A stretch of 5,589 nt of DNA from an uncultured Acidobacteriota bacterium (GTDB lineage: Bacteria > Acidobacteriota > Terriglobia > Terriglobales > Acidobacteriaceae): positions 1 through 5,589 of the forward strand of contig CAIZGA010000349.1 of NCBI GenBank assembly GCA_903932385.1, read 5' to 3'. Positions 4,936 through 5,589 of this stretch are shown here, piece after piece; within the stretch, counting starts at the first letter, position 1; each line of letters begins with the position of its first letter. Both the position numbers and the translations under genes were made by a program. The notes beneath the pieces are model-generated. The model was given only the letters and a program-made list of their open reading frames with translations, was not told the origin of the DNA and searched no databases.

Positions 4936-5589
4936 GCCGCAACTCCGCACGTGACCACGCCGGTCTGATTACCGTGCTCGACGCGGGCAGCCAGAAAATC
5001 TGCGTGCTGGTGGCAGAAGTGGCCGACGGCCTGCTGCGCTATCGCGGCCACGGAGTGCAGGCGGCAGCGGGTACGCGCCGCGGCACCATCACCGATTTGA
5101 AGGCCGCGACCGACGCCATCAACTTCGCTGCACTCGCAGCCGAACGCATCGCGCACGCCGACATTGAAAGCTGCGTCATCGGCGTCGGCGGCATGCACGT
5201 GCGCGGCATCAACTGCCACGGCGGCATTCGCCTGGGCAGCCGCATGCGGGAGATTACGCGCGAGGAACTTCGCTCCGCCACAGACTCCGCCCGCACCATA
5301 CAGATTCCGCAGGACCGCGAAGTGCTGCATCAACTGACGCAGGAATTTATTCTCGACGGCCAGTCCGGCATTTACGATCCGCTGGGCATGGTGGGCAGCG
5401 AGCTTGAAGTTCGCCTGCACCTCAACACCTGCTCCGGCGCGGCCATGCAGAGCATCATCACCTGCGCCAACAAGGCCGGGCTGGAAGTAGAGGACACGGT
5501 CTACGAAGGCATCGCTGCAGCAGAGGCCGTACTCTCCGCCGATGAACGCGAACTCGGCGTCTGCATTCTCGATATCGGCGCGGGCACCA
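4932..5589 (+). CDS. ftsA: Cell division protein FtsA (3' truncated by window edge)
   Basis: FtsA is the actin-like ATPase that anchors FtsZ filaments to the inner membrane and links them to later division proteins. The open frame gives 219 residues before the window ends, about half of the usual 410-420. Visible parts are: the phosphate-1 loop, LDAGSQKICVLVAE (16-29); GVGGMHVRG at the start of the FtsA-specific 1C domain (about 84-92); the REITREEL helix (106-113); IPQDREVLHQLTQEFILD (125-142) and DPLGMVGSELEV (149-160), both hallmarks of FtsA; and the beginning of phosphate-2, LDIGAGT (213-219), at the very edge. The ATG is shared with the ftsQ stop as ATGA and has a strong ribosome binding site, so translational coupling with ftsQ is likely. 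The membrane-targeting C-terminal helix lies outside the window; ftsZ would be expected next. Confidence 0.97.
   Translation, partial: MSRNSARDHAGLITVLDAGSQKICVLVAEVADGLLRYRGHGVQAAAGTRRGTITDLKAATDAINFAALAAERIAHADIESCVIGVGGMHVRGINCHGGIRLGSRMREITREELRSATDSARTIQIPQDREVLHQLTQEFILDGQSGIYDPLGMVGSELEVRLHLNTCSGAAMQSIITCANKAGLEVEDTVYEGIAAAEAVLSADERELGVCILDIGAGT

Noticed and set aside
4185..5420. 411-codon open frame on the - strand across the FtsQ tail and ftsA
   Set aside because: It is antisense to two clear genes. Its translation is a low-complexity Ala/Gly/Cys/Phe run that mirrors the GC-rich tail codons, and it has no recognisable domain.

Overview
The window is part of a division and cell wall (dcw) gene cluster. 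All five genes lie on the + strand: the 3' part of murC, an uncharacterised lipoprotein gene, a small gene for a two-helix membrane protein, ftsQ, and the 5' part of ftsA. GC content is high in the genes and lower in the two intergenic gaps of about 150 bases. The FtsQ N-terminus has a long acidic, disordered stretch, then an ESxFLR block and a PVAVRRGRLP-like basic block just before the membrane helix. From memory this pattern matches FtsQ of Acidobacteriota, class Terriglobia (Granulicella/Terriglobus/Acidobacterium relatives). That assignment is an inference and was not tested by a search.

Layout: 1-1077 is murC (UDP-N-acetylmuramate:L-alanine ligase) without its N-terminal domain. 1078-1233 is an AT-richer gap with a dyad and a possible -10 element. 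1234-2409 encodes a 391-residue predicted lipoprotein with a Gln/Ala-rich segment and a distinct C-terminal module. 2453-2977 encodes a 174-residue membrane protein with a C-terminal region resembling a bacterial PH domain. 2978-3126 is a second gap. 3127-4935 is ftsQ, with a POTRA domain and an exceptional Pro/Ala/Lys-rich tail of about 240 residues. 4932-5589 is ftsA, overlapping ftsQ by ATGA and running off the window end.

How the genes work together: MurC adds the first amino acid of the peptidoglycan stem peptide in the cytoplasm. FtsQ is the single-pass scaffold that links early and late division proteins. FtsA is the actin-like protein that tethers FtsZ to the membrane. The two uncharacterised envelope genes lie between murC and ftsQ, where many bacteria carry murB and/or ddl. 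This insertion and the FtsQ tail are the most notable features. I found no RNA genes, mobile elements, CRISPR arrays or clear intrinsic terminators.
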